DNA from: Patiria miniata
Taxonomy: Eukaryota > Echinodermata > Asteroidea > Valvatida > Asterinidae
Assembly (NCBI RefSeq): GCF_015706575.1
Contig: NW_024037060.1
Coordinates: 2,563,983-2,627,982, forward strand
Length of the DNA stretch: 64,000 nucleotides
Direction: 5' to 3'
The stretch's first letter is position 1. Each line of letters opens with the position of its first letter. The translations under genes and the position numbers were made by a program. Positions 29,428 to 40,474 of the stretch are shown in pieces. Under the pieces are notes generated by a model, which made no database searches, was not told where the DNA came from, and saw only the letters and a list, made by a program, of their open reading frames with translations.

Positions 29428-32400
29428 TGTTTTAGAGTGAGAGCGAGGGAGAGAGAGCGTGATTTGTTGTCCACCGGCCGACCCAGTGTGAGCCGTCATC
29501 TCACCCAGAGGCCGGGGGGTCCTAGCCACGTAGCCTTTTGTTGTATTTTCAATCACGCTAGCCATTTTTTCTACGACTGTTGTTACAACGTAACACGTCA
29601 CCGAATGACTGTCACGAATGTGTAAAAGTTGCAGTCTTGCGTACATGAACGGTGAAAACACACTAGGGCAACACTTTCGTGCGGATTTTAAAAAAAAACA
29701 TTTTTTGTCTTGGAAGTTTTCTTTGTTTTTTAACAGTGAGGGAGTGAGAGAAATTGTCACCAAAAAAAGGATAACATTTTGGGGACCGTTTTCAGACTTT
29801 TTTTAAAACAACGTGCCGGCACGTTTTGGACTTTCTGGAAAAAGTTGTTCAGTAAAAGAAAAAAAAAGTAAAAGCAACTGGCATCAAGAAGAGCAGGTCT
29901 TTATTGATTTATTCAACTGGAAGTTCAAGCGTGAGGAAGTTGTTGCTGATTGTGTGGAATTTTTTTTTTCCTTTTTGGGGGAAAAAACCCCAAATCAAAA
30001 CACCGGACACCACCAGCACAGAACCGGTTCCCACCATTCTTTTGGCCGGTTCCCTGCATCATGTACGCAGCAGCTGCCCATGGGACACTGGCATTTTTTT
30101 CTGGACAGTGTCCTTATTTGGACATTTTTAAAACAAAAAGAAATAAAAACGATGACGCCCGCAATTTGGTGCTGCATGCAGCCCCCGCCGCGGAACCACT
30201 AGCTGTCTCATATTGGTACACTTTGATTGAAAGCTCTGCATTTTCAATGTTAGGAAAACATTCACACACACACAAAAAACCCAAAAGGAAAAAGGAAGAA
30301 AAAGAATAGATATATGTACCCGAGTCAGAAACCAGACAGCTTGCTGGACGTCAGACTTTTTATCGATATTCCCTGGATGATGTCTACAAATATCAGTACA
30401 GTGGAGATACTCAGTTTCATCTCTTGTTTTTTTTTGTCCAAATGTTTAATATTTAAGTAATTTTCTTTTATATATATATATATATTTAAAAAAACTGAAA
30501 ATATTTTACTTCTGTGATACTAGTTTATCTTCTGATTAATGGCAATTGTTTTTTTGGTTTTTTTTTTGGTTTTTTTTTTAGCAAGGAATCAGCAGACGAT
30601 CTTCGTTTTTGTTTCCATTGATACTGCCACACACGCCCATTGGGCAAGTTGTGACCTCAAATGACCTCAAATGACCTTGAGGTCAGGGGTCAGAATTGGT
30701 ATGTGGTTGACATTTGTGTGTCAGGCTCACTTGCCAGTGTACAAAAGAAAAAAACAAAATTGTTACTAACGCCTTTTAATTGCATAGTGCTGTTTTATTG
30801 TTTAGCTGACGCATGGAAATCGAGTTGTTCGTTTTGTTTGACAACTCCGTCGAAAGTCGAACTGATGCAATTTTTAAGAAAATGGGAAATGGGATCCAGC
30901 GGAGGAATTGACAGAATTAACGTAAGCTTCCGGCAAAACCTTTGTGGAGGATAGACACGCAAACAAACAAACCAGAATCACACGGGCAATGGTGAAGAAA
31001 AAAAATCCAGTATTTCATAGACGTTTTTAAGATGAATTGGGTTTGGCCAAACCATTAGTGTCTTACAGCTAAAAAAAAAACACAGAAAAATACACAAAAG
31101 TATTGCAAGTTCACATAAAGCGAAATAACACAGTCTTTTTTTTGTTAATTATTATAAAATACACCCTGTTAGACCACCTTGTGTCAATTTTGGGAAGGGG
31201 GGGGGGGTGGGGGTGGTTATATTGAATATATAGGGAAACCGGGTAGTGTTGTATTGTCGCTAGGATTCTTGTAGGTTTATTAGTGGTGCTAGATTTCATC
31301 CAATTGGTGGTCTGTGTTGAATCATAAATGAAAAAAAAATATTGTAATTGTGTTGGCATAACATACAGTGAGAGAGATAAGATGAAAACGAATAAAATGT
31401 TTTAGGCACTAAGATATGTACTCTTCGTCAAATTTCGTTAACCATATTTTTTTTTTTAATCACAATCTCGGTGTTGATATTGATAATGTTAATATTAATG
31501 GAATGGAAGTGAAAACAAAAAAAATGGTGTTTTACCATGACAACGATGGCCACCCTTTACAGGTTGACCTTTTTTTCTAATGTTGATAATGTCCTTGCTC
31601 TTGGGGGTTAGTCATTTCGGGGAAACTTGTTGAATATTCAACATTTGTTCACCGCTCATTTTAGCTCAATATTTTTATTATTTGTTTTTTAAAATTGATG
31701 TGAACTTCCCCTCTCACTTTTTGGAGTGGGCCCATTTTTATGGAATGAATGTTATTTGTTTGAAAATTGAAATGCACAAATGCCTACTCATTTAAAATTG
31801 TAAGTACTAGCCTATTTATTAAATTTGTTTTTAGTGTTGTTCCATTTTTTTTTTTTTTTTGGTTTTTTTTTTTTTTAAATTAATGATACAATGAATCCCT
31901 TGCCATAATGCCGCAACTGTGGGGCTCCTCTCCCCTCCCCTTCCGAAGAAAAAGAATAAATAAAGAAACGACAGACACAGACGGAAAAATGCGCTCAACG
32001 CCGGACTAGTAATCATGACAATAATAGCCATTAAAATATTTAGCTACAGATTATTATGAAAACAAATTAATTGCTGTATAGATCTGTAATTTGGGTTACA
32101 AACACGTGAAAACGACAAAGTGTAGGATACTGGTGCCGTTAATCAATGTAGTCAGTTTAAGGCAAGCAGCGAGGATTTGAAGTTTGTTTCCGAACTATCC
32201 CCACGCAGCCTTAATGTCTGTTCATTGTATTCATTTGTTTTAAAAAAGAAAAAAAAAGTGCTGGCAGATTTTGAATTTTTTGAAAAAAAAGTTTAAAAGT
32301 AAATAAAAACCTTCAAAGGGACCAAACCAAAAAAAAAAAAGTTAAAAAAATTATTTAAAAAACAAATTGCCGATTTTGAAGGCAGGTATGCATACGTTGA

Positions 32401-35400
32401 TGAATTTAAACAAAACCTTGCAAACTATGTATAAGTAAATGTAAACAAGAATCGGACACGATCGTCGTCACAACAAAAAACTGCCCTTCACTACTTCTGT
32501 CATAAACACATACAATAGATTTAGATCCGATGAAGAATAACAGGCCTTTTTAAATTGGTCCATGCATGTATTACTGTACAGTTGGTGTATAACTTAAGAT
32601 TAGTAGTTAATAAGGATTAAAATTAAAAAAAAAAAATAGAAAAAAAAAGATGTCGTTTATTTAGAAGTGCACTGCTGTCTGCCTGGCCTAAAACATGAGT
32701 TTTGGGGTCCCTGGTTTTGTTTCTTGTACTGTGTGTTGCTATTTAAAAAAAAATCATATGTATATAAATAAATATGGACCCATATGTATTTATATATGTA
32801 TCATCATTTGGCATCAAAGGATGTGAGTATATATATCTATGCCTTGAACGATTACACTGTTTTTAGTCCAAGACAAAAATGTGGTTTTTTTGGTTGTGTA
32901 TATTCCGCACTTGAATAAGTTCACAAACAATTTTGTCTTCATGTGTGGAGTATTGAAGGGGCATAGGTCACATCCCAGTGCTTGATGTTAAACATGAATG
33001 AATCCCACAGATTGTTAACCAATACTTAAATCAGTACTATGCAGAACTGAACGATAGTTGAAATTGAATTTTTGGTTGAAGGGGGGGGGGGGCAAAAAGG
33101 TGGGGGAGATACTGAGGTTGAACGGTTACACCAAATTCGTCCAACTCATTTACAAAGCAATCCACTTTTAAGTTTTTTCTTACGGATGGGGTGCTTGAAA
33201 GAGTAAAATCAGGTGAAAGTTTGAAAGAAAGAAGAAAAAAAAATCTTGCGCTGGTCTCACTTCTGATCCCCCAATCTCGTAAGGTTGCTCATTTGTTTTG
33301 ATATCAGAGCAAAAGCTTAACAGAAATGATGTAGGAAAAGGGAAGAATATCTGATCGGAAATTTGTCGGAGTTCCATACTGCGATGGCGTTGAAAAGATC
33401 CGAATCGCAACCACACAAAAACGAGCGTTGGTGAACATTTGTGCTTTTTGACTTCACTGAAATGAAAGGATTTTAGGTGATGTGTTAAAAGTTTGAGCAG
33501 TACTTGTGCAAACCCAAGACCAGGCCCCTTTCACTTTTTTTTTGTTTTTGTTTGTCTGCTTTACGGTTTTCTCTCAGTTACGTGCTTACTATGAAATAGG
33601 CCAGAATTTCTGGGGAATTTTTAAGGCAGATTTTTTGGATCATTAAGTGTGCAGTACTATGATGGTAGTTGGCAAGGGGACAAGTAAAAGCCGGTCTGAA
33701 CCAGTTTGGTTTTAATCCCATGCAGTTGGAGCAGAATGATGCAATTTCTTAGTCTGGTACCTCTTTGTGCTACGTATGGAAAAGCATACCGATTGAGTTT
33801 GGATACTTATGCACACGGCCGCTGGCTGCCTGCCACTGCTAAATGTTGACTTGTTGAAACTGTCTGCCTTTAGTTAAGAACTTTGCCGAGCAATTCATTT
33901 CCCAATTGGTTGATTGTTAAGCAAGCGCATTACAGCTTTTGTCGAGGGTTTTCAAAAGAAACAAAAAAAGACGAGGGAAACAAAACAAGAATTTGCATAA
34001 ATGCATGAATTCACAGGAATTGCTTTGCAAAAGTATGCAGCACCAACTTTAATTCTTGAGACGCTTTCCTTTCTTTTCCATCCACTGTCCCGTACTTGAC
34101 ATTTCAAACTCATAAAAATTGAACCCCGTACTTCCCAAAGAGTATTGTAAACCAGACGATAAAAAACTGGTGGCATTTTCTCTAGACCACCTTGTTTGTT
34201 GTGTTTTTTGGTTCCCTAAAAGTTGTCAAGAATCATTTATTTAAGCAGCTGTGCAGACTCTTTTTAAAAAAGTACAGTAAAAGGGGGGATGTTTGGGAAC
34301 GTAACGTAAGATTTTACAATGTATATGTATATATTCATAGATACATGGTAAACTTTGATGGGTGGTTACGCGTTGATGTGTGTACACGTTGTAACACGGA
34401 CGCTGTTTGATAATGCGTTATCCACCTTCACTTTTTTGGCAGCAGGGTTCATGTTGGGAATGTACTATTAAGAAATGTGAATGTTAGAACGTATTGCAGA
34501 AGTTGTACCGTAGGATTTGTCAAAAAAGAAACATTAAAAAAAATTTAAGCTGCCTGCTGTTGTCGAAGATATTAAAAAAAAAGTTATTGATATTTTTATT
34601 TTTATTTCTTTTTCTTTTTCTGCATGTCAGTTTTACAAGTTCAAGCATAGTAAGGTTGAAGGTACGTAGCAGCGATCACGGTTGTTTTTCGGAACAGTGT
34701 TTTCTTTTTTTCTTGTGGAAGTATAAGGTACGAGTTTGCAGACTTTTTGAAAGTGTATAGGTTTAATGTACACGAGCACATAAAGTACATAACAGTACAC
34801 ATCTTGAGAATTCATGTACTTTAAAAAAAAAAAAAATTGTGAAAATGAGTGTGAAGAATGCTTGTATAACTGTGGGGATGTTTCTTGCCAAAAATCTTTG
34901 GGAAGGGGAGGGGGGTGGTGATATTTAGCAACAGAAGGGGAGGAAACAAACTGACTTTTTCAGTATTTTTTGTTTTCTCTTTAGATTAAAGTATAATAAT
35001 GAGTAATATTGTCGGATCTTAACTTGGTCTACATGTACCTTTTTAAGTTAACATTTGTACTGTTGTACCTGGTAAGTAATTCTAGTCTGTTGTAAAAGTG
35101 TGTGATCGGAGGAATCTTTTTAAGACAAAAAGGTGTTGAATATGTACTGTTTTAAATGCGTCTGGTCAGTTAAACCATGCCTTGGCTTTTTTGGAATCTC
35201 CTAAAAAGAATTTCATGGTCTTTTGTTCTTCTGATTTTTACTTTTAATTATTTTTTTTTACCACATCGTCCGAAGACTTGTACCTTAAAATTTGGTGCGT
35301 TTGAGGCACATTTATAGTGCTGTGTTCTAAGGGGCCATGTGGTAAAAAAAAATGTATTAAACCAAAATGTTCAAGTATTTTATGTTTTCTCGACCTGTTA

Positions 35401-36290
35401 CCTTGGTAACTGCTCGGGGCGTTTGATTGTAAATTGTTGATGTAGGAAAAACCATTTTTTAGCGAAGCTACACTTGTGAAGGACTGATTGCAGTGTTGGG
35501 GCTAAGCTGTCGTAGCTATTCATAAAAAAAGAACACCACTTATTTATATTTGATCTGTAATTATGAAAAAAAAAAGATGATTAAATGTGCATTTTTTTGT
35601 CTGTTTTCACCCCAAGCTTTGAGTTTTATCCAAGAGAGAGGCATAAACTTCCTATAGACAGTCCAACTTACATACTTTTTGGTTGTATTTTGTTTTAAAC
35701 CGTGGACAATAATATTTTTAGTTAATTAGCAGCTAACTTTTATTTCACGGCTGTTAATAATTATTTTTTTGTTAATTTAATGGTTCAATATCAGCATTGT
35801 TAGGTTTCAAGCTCATATCCCAGAACGTACTGTTGGCTATTCCGAGCGTTAAGAAATTGAAAGTTTGTAAAAATCCGATTTTGTTTTCTGATGGGAGACA
35901 AAAGAAAAGAAAAAAAATCATTATTTAGAATTGAATTTTTTGTCTATTGCCAGGTTTTAATGCTACGTTACATTCTTGTTGGTGCAATTATTTTGTGCTT
36001 ATCTTCACTCACCTAGCTTTCTGTGATAAAAATTAAAAAAAAACTAAAAAAAAAAAATAATAATAATAATAATAATTAGTGTTTTTTGGAGAAAAAAAAA
36101 ATAATGATGGCAGGTCTTTTAGATGATTGAGAGGAGACTTCACAATGTGATCATGTTATTTTTTATTGTTAATAGACTATTAACTATTGTACGTCCATAT
36201 TTTTAAGTTCCTGTTGGCATGCATTGCTTGTCGTTATTAAAAGTCCTGCAGAAAATTGCACACAATAAATGAACTAATGGTCTTCTTCAA
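29428..36290 (+). other. GNAQ: Probable long 3' UTR of the Gq alpha gene
   Basis: From the stop codon to about 36.3 kb the + strand is T-rich, has few of the SINEs, MITEs and TACATGTA palindromes that crowd the introns, and has no convincing ORF. That is what a long 3' UTR looks like, and vertebrate GNAQ also has a multi-kilobase 3' UTR. AATAAA hexamers occur at 32767-32772 and 36264-36269, among others, so several ends are possible. Pumilio-type TGTATATA elements occur at 32759-32766 and 34326-34333. The true poly(A) site cannot be fixed from sequence alone, and part of this interval may be intergenic. Confidence 0.6.
36264..36269 (+). terminator. Candidate distal poly(A) signal of the Gq alpha gene
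   Basis: AATAAA, placed after the T-rich block and before the region homologous to the receptor duplication units. It is the last good hexamer before the next transcription unit on this strand. It is chosen by position only. Confidence 0.35.
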
Positions 36291-36989
36291 AAGACTAGTC
36301 GCCGTCATTTCATATGCTGGGAGTGATCAGTGTTTACATGCTTAAATGTTAAGGTACATAGGATCAGTTGTACTTCGTGCGTTGAAAGAAACAGAAATTG
36401 GTGGAATACCAAGGGTGCATGACAACTACATTCTGTTGCTTATGTTTTGTTGAAAACCACCTTTGGTGATTGTTTTCTTCCGAAAAAAAAAAGCATTTCA
36501 GGTGGATTGATTTCACTGGGTATCTGGGACTAGTCCTTTCTTCACTCTAAGGAAGTTTTTTTTTTATTAAGCCGGTAAGTTACTTTTCCTGGGAAATTGC
36601 CAGTTCTCCTAGGTGCGTTAAAAATGCAAAACACAGTCACAAGCAATCAAAATCTGCAGTAAATATTGGTCGTCAATTTCAAAACTGTTTTTGCAACTTA
36701 AGCCGTTATTTGGCCTCAAGTCTCAACCCAAGATTGTGGATAGAGCGTAAAAAAAAATGTAAAACAATAACAACTAAATAAATAAATTGAAAAAAAAAAA
36801 AAACCGAAACTGGGCCCAAGTCTCAACCCAAGATTCTGGATAGTATAAAAAAACCCAAGTAAATAAGAAAATAATTTTCAAAACCCACATACTGAAAAAG
36901 AACAAAACAGAACAAAAACCTCTGGTTTTTCAGTATGTCGTTTGTAAGTTGTGGTAAATTGCCTTTTTGATAAAAAAATCTCCACCCTT

Positions 36990-37290
36990 TTCGCCATGAA
37001 AGTTTTGCATGAAAGTGTCGTGTGTAATGTTGACTCTTAACATGAGTTGCAAGTGTTTCACTGAAGATTTTGCTAACAAATTTGACCTCAAATCTTTATC
37101 TGATTTTCCAGCATTTTTTTTTTCATCCTTAATTAATTGAACGTGCACTGTTCAGGAAGGAAATGAGAGAAATTCACAAAGTTAAAATAATAATGCTTTT
37201 GTTTGGAAATATAGCGTTGAAGTTCCTTATAAATAAGCTGCTGGTCTTGCACAACCTTTTAAAAGTTTCATTTGCTGGCGAGCAACAATC
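36990..37290 (+). other. Upstream flank of Ig-receptor unit 1
   Basis: Aligns with 40185-40474 and 44285-44575 upstream of copies 2 and 3, sharing GAGTTGCAAGTGTTT, GAAGATTTTGC, TCTTTATCTGATTTTCCAG and AAGGAAATGAGAGAAATT. This conserved block of about 300 bp probably contains the promoter. The preceding 36290-36990 is AT-rich with a duplicated CTCAACCCAAGATT phrase (36723 and 36825) and nothing coding. Confidence 0.6.
37228..37235 (+). promoter_or_regulatory. Candidate TATA box of Ig-receptor gene 1
   Basis: TATAAATA lies 56-63 bases upstream of the ATG at 37291, allowing a 5' UTR of about 30 bases. At the aligned places upstream of copies 2 and 3 the sequence is TTATTAACA, so the box is not conserved. 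No expression evidence is available. Confidence 0.4.
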
Positions 37291-38787
37291 ATGGCAACAC
37301 TGAAGCTTTTTTGTCTGCTAATCGGTTCCTTTTGTATTGGGACAGCAAAGAGTTCCAGCTCAAGCTCTGTTCTGAGTTTTTCAATAAGCACTCCGAGCCA
37401 GATAGTGGAAGCTGGTACAAATGTGGTTCTCAAATGCCGATTCCCTGGTAGGGTAGCCTGTCGCAACCTGTACTGGTACCGCGGACCCACCATGCTGTCC
37501 CACTGTGACCAAATTACTAGTAACGACAGTCATATCTCAGTATTTTACTACAACGGAAACTCGTTTCGGTTGAGGATCCAAAGAGCAAGTCCTACAGACA
37601 GTGGCGAGTACTCCTGTGGGCTGTTAAGAGATGAAGATAACATGACTGATACCGAAACTTCCGGCTACTCATACCAGGACAACTTCTTATCCCAGGAGTA
37701 CGAGGAGGGTTCAGCGACACTGATGGTGCTTAACGTGACACAAACTCCCCCAGTATGCAAGCATGTACATGCTGATCATGTGGGACAGACCGTTTCCATG
37801 ATGTGTAGCCCTCCTGAGGATTCCTATCATGCTCTCTTGATCTGGTACGCTGAGGACTACGGAACCATCCAAGGCCCTGAACTTACCGAATCAGACGGTT
37901 TCCTGACCTTTACCACTACGCTCCAAGAAAACGACAACTTCAAGGAGTTCGTCTGCCTTGTCACCAATGGGGAGGAGACCCTTGACTTAACTTGGCCCAG
38001 TTGTTCCCTCGCTCCACTCCAACTTCACTTCATAGTCGCTGTTGCCCCGCATGTCGCCCAAGTCCGCCAGGGCCAACTGGCTAATTTCACTTGCGTGACC
38101 CAGTCAGTGTCTGATATCGAGCACTATCGGTGGTACGTCCTGTCGGGGGGCAAAATCAGCGCAGTGGAGCCTGACTGCTCATCTTGCCGCTACAAGATAC
38201 TGGACGAGGGCAGGGCGCTTCAGATTCCTGAGGTAGTAGCTACCAAAGATAATGGCGTCAGGGTGAAGTGTACGGCTTCCAACGCCCTGCAGGAAACAGA
38301 GCACAGCCACTGGGGGTTGTTGTCAGTACTGACCAACACCAGCGCAGGAGAGAAGTTGGATGAAGACAACACTGCGACAAACCACAGTCATGCTGTCCCT
38401 GTGGTTCTTGGAATCCTGGTGAGTGTTTGCCTCTCCGTGGCGGCAGTTGCCCTGATGTATCGCATCCTGAGGAAGAGACTGAAGCGTAGACTGGAGATTC
38501 CGCAGCAGAACAGTGCTGATAGGCAACGTTACCAGGTCTTTCAAATGAAGCCTCTGGCTAGCCACGGAGAACCACCTGCGAGCAGGCGTGTTGTAGATCC
38601 GACAGAGGTGGCCTACGACATTCCCACATTGCGGATAAGAGGTGACGTCCCTCCAGAGTTGCCAGACAAGGAGTGCCGGTACGAGCTTGTGAATATGCAG
38701 GTGCAGCATCGGGGGACAAGGGCTAACCAGGGACCTGTCGATGGGGAGGAGAATCCCTATGACATACCACGACCTCAGCAGGTGTAA
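37291..38787 (+). CDS. Ig-domain type I membrane receptor, copy 1 (intronless)
   Basis: A 498-residue single-exon protein. Residues 1-19 form a signal peptide (MATLKLFCLLIGSFCIGTA), followed by a serine stretch. Three Ig-like domains follow: V-type Ig1 (C49, W62, C109 in DSGEYSC, plus a second cysteine pair C57/C72), Ig2 (C172, W185, C222) and Ig3 (C268, W281, C327). Several NxS/T sites are present. A transmembrane helix spans about 369-390, then RILRKRLKRR marks the inner side. The tail of about 108 residues carries tyrosines at 414, 442 (AYDIP), 464 (RYELV) and 490 (PYDIP). YDxP is the classical Crk/Nck SH2-binding form, so tyrosine-kinase signalling is likely (inference). The ATG is chosen because ATCATGGC and the signal peptide are conserved in all three copies. 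The ligand and family name are unknown; an innate immune receptor is the most natural guess. Confidence 0.9.
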   Translation: MATLKLFCLLIGSFCIGTAKSSSSSSVLSFSISTPSQIVEAGTNVVLKCRFPGRVACRNLYWYRGPTMLSHCDQITSNDSHISVFYYNGNSFRLRIQRASPTDSGEYSCGLLRDEDNMTDTETSGYSYQDNFLSQEYEEGSATLMVLNVTQTPPVCKHVHADHVGQTVSMMCSPPEDSYHALLIWYAEDYGTIQGPELTESDGFLTFTTTLQENDNFKEFVCLVTNGEETLDLTWPSCSLAPLQLHFIVAVAPHVAQVRQGQLANFTCVTQSVSDIEHYRWYVLSGGKISAVEPDCSSCRYKILDEGRALQIPEVVATKDNGVRVKCTASNALQETEHSHWGLLSVLTNTSAGEKLDEDNTATNHSHAVPVVLGILVSVCLSVAAVALMYRILRKRLKRRLEIPQQNSADRQRYQVFQMKPLASHGEPPASRRVVDPTEVAYDIPTLRIRGDVPPELPDKECRYELVNMQVQHRGTRANQGPVDGEENPYDIPRPQQV

Positions 38788-38819
38788 GAGGTATGTCTCG
38801 GTGCAGATTTGTGGTCAAG

Positions 38820-39065
38820 CCTCCACAAGTCCATCACAAGTCCATCACGAGTCAATCATAAATCAATCATATGACAACCTTAAGCTTATTACAAGTCAAA
38901 CACTTGTCATTCACAAGTCAATCCTATGTCAATCACAAGTCAATCATAAGTCCATCACAAGTCAACCACAAGTCAATCACATTTCAACCACAAGTCAGTC
39001 ACATGTCAACCACAAGTCAGTCACATGTCAACCACAAGTCAGTCACATGTTAGTCACGTGTCAAC
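38820..39065 (+). repeat. Minisatellite, CACAAGTCAAT 10-bp unit
   Basis: About two dozen imperfect copies of a 10-bp unit (CAAGTCAATCA, CATGTCAACCA) lie just downstream of copy 1. Remnants of the same unit flank the satellite behind copies 2 (42010-42050, 43120-43215) and 3 (46130-46175, 47245-47345). Confidence 0.8.
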
Positions 39066-40474
39066 CTTACTTGACTTTTGATGGGCTTGTGATCTGAACC
39101 TGTGACAAGCTCAACCAACGACTCCATCCCAGTGGCTAGTGTTATAAATAGCTCCTCCATCGTAGATGTGATTTTCTACTCCAGATAAAAAAAAAGAGGA
39201 ATTTATACGAATGTGATTGCAATGCTATGATTGTGTGGATTTATAAGACCACATCCCACTATTCCCTGAAAACCATATTTTGGTGTTATAAAATGTCATG
39301 TTTGGTTGATCTTCAATTAAAATGTAAAAGTCAATTTTGGAAAAATCATTTCAAATCTATCAAAAAACCTGTTACAGTAACAAAAAGGAAGTATATACAG
39401 TGTGAAGTAATTCTTAATCCCTGGATCTGAGTGGTTTTTTTCAAAATGTTGTGGCTAGAAAGTATGCCAAGAGAGAAGGAACTCGTCTCCAAACCAGGCC
39501 TCTAAAATAAGGAAACAGGAAAGATTAAGATGTAGACCAGACTTATTTGAAAGTTTTCGTGTATTAAAGTTCCTGAATGTGGTCAGTTGGCCATGGAAAT
39601 ACCCAGGCATATTAGCGTACATATGCAGAGTTCATATGGAATAGAAATTTTGCATGCTCCAAGTTTTTGGGTTTAATTGTTTTATGTGGCCAGAAAAAGT
39701 TCATATACAGTGAAATTGCAAGTGCTGATGTCCTCGCATGTAAAAAAAAACACCCAATTTTTACAAACCTTCTGGACCAATAGGTGAACTTACTGAGGCA
39801 GTTATATGACATTTAAATATATTGTAGACAATTAAAGAAAACACTGGGAAATGGAATTAAAGGTAGAGTAGATCATTTGCAGCTATCCAAAAAGTAAATG
39901 TCCAAATGATTGCTAATAACTTACTTGGTTTAAAGTTATTAATGGCATAAAACTCCCTGTGACATTTCTTTTCTGGCATGCTGTCAGTCTCAACCCAAGA
40001 TTCTGAATAGTAACAAATCATCCCCTTTCCTCCAGGCCGAGCAGGTTTTTTTTTTTGATGTGGTATTTCACTGCTTAAAAGAAGAAACAACTTGTGTTAA
40101 CCATTGCAGACAATTTTGCTTAAACCTTAAGTACTATTGCACGGCGTGGATGGAGATGTCAATTGTTTTGTCAAATTTTCCTGCATTCTGCTTGAAAGTG
40201 TCGCGTGTAATGTCTTAACGCGAGTTGCAAGTGTTTTTACTTGAAGATTTTGCCAACAAATTTGAGAGCAAATCTTTATCTGATTTTCCAGCTTTTGTTT
40301 CTTCATCCTTAAGTGATTTATTGACATCTGTTGAGGAAGGAAATGAGAGAAATTCGCAAAGTTAAAACAATGATGCTTTTGTTTGGAAAAAAAAAACATT
40401 GTAGTTCCTTATTAACAAACTGACGGCCTTTGCAGAGCATTTTAAAAGTTTCATTCGCAGACCGAGCAACAATC

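Noticed and set aside
40430-40474. Upstream in-frame ATG of Ig-receptor copy 2 (and 44531 in copy 3)
   Set aside because: It would put 15 residues before the signal peptide and is absent in copy 1; the conserved ATG is preferred.
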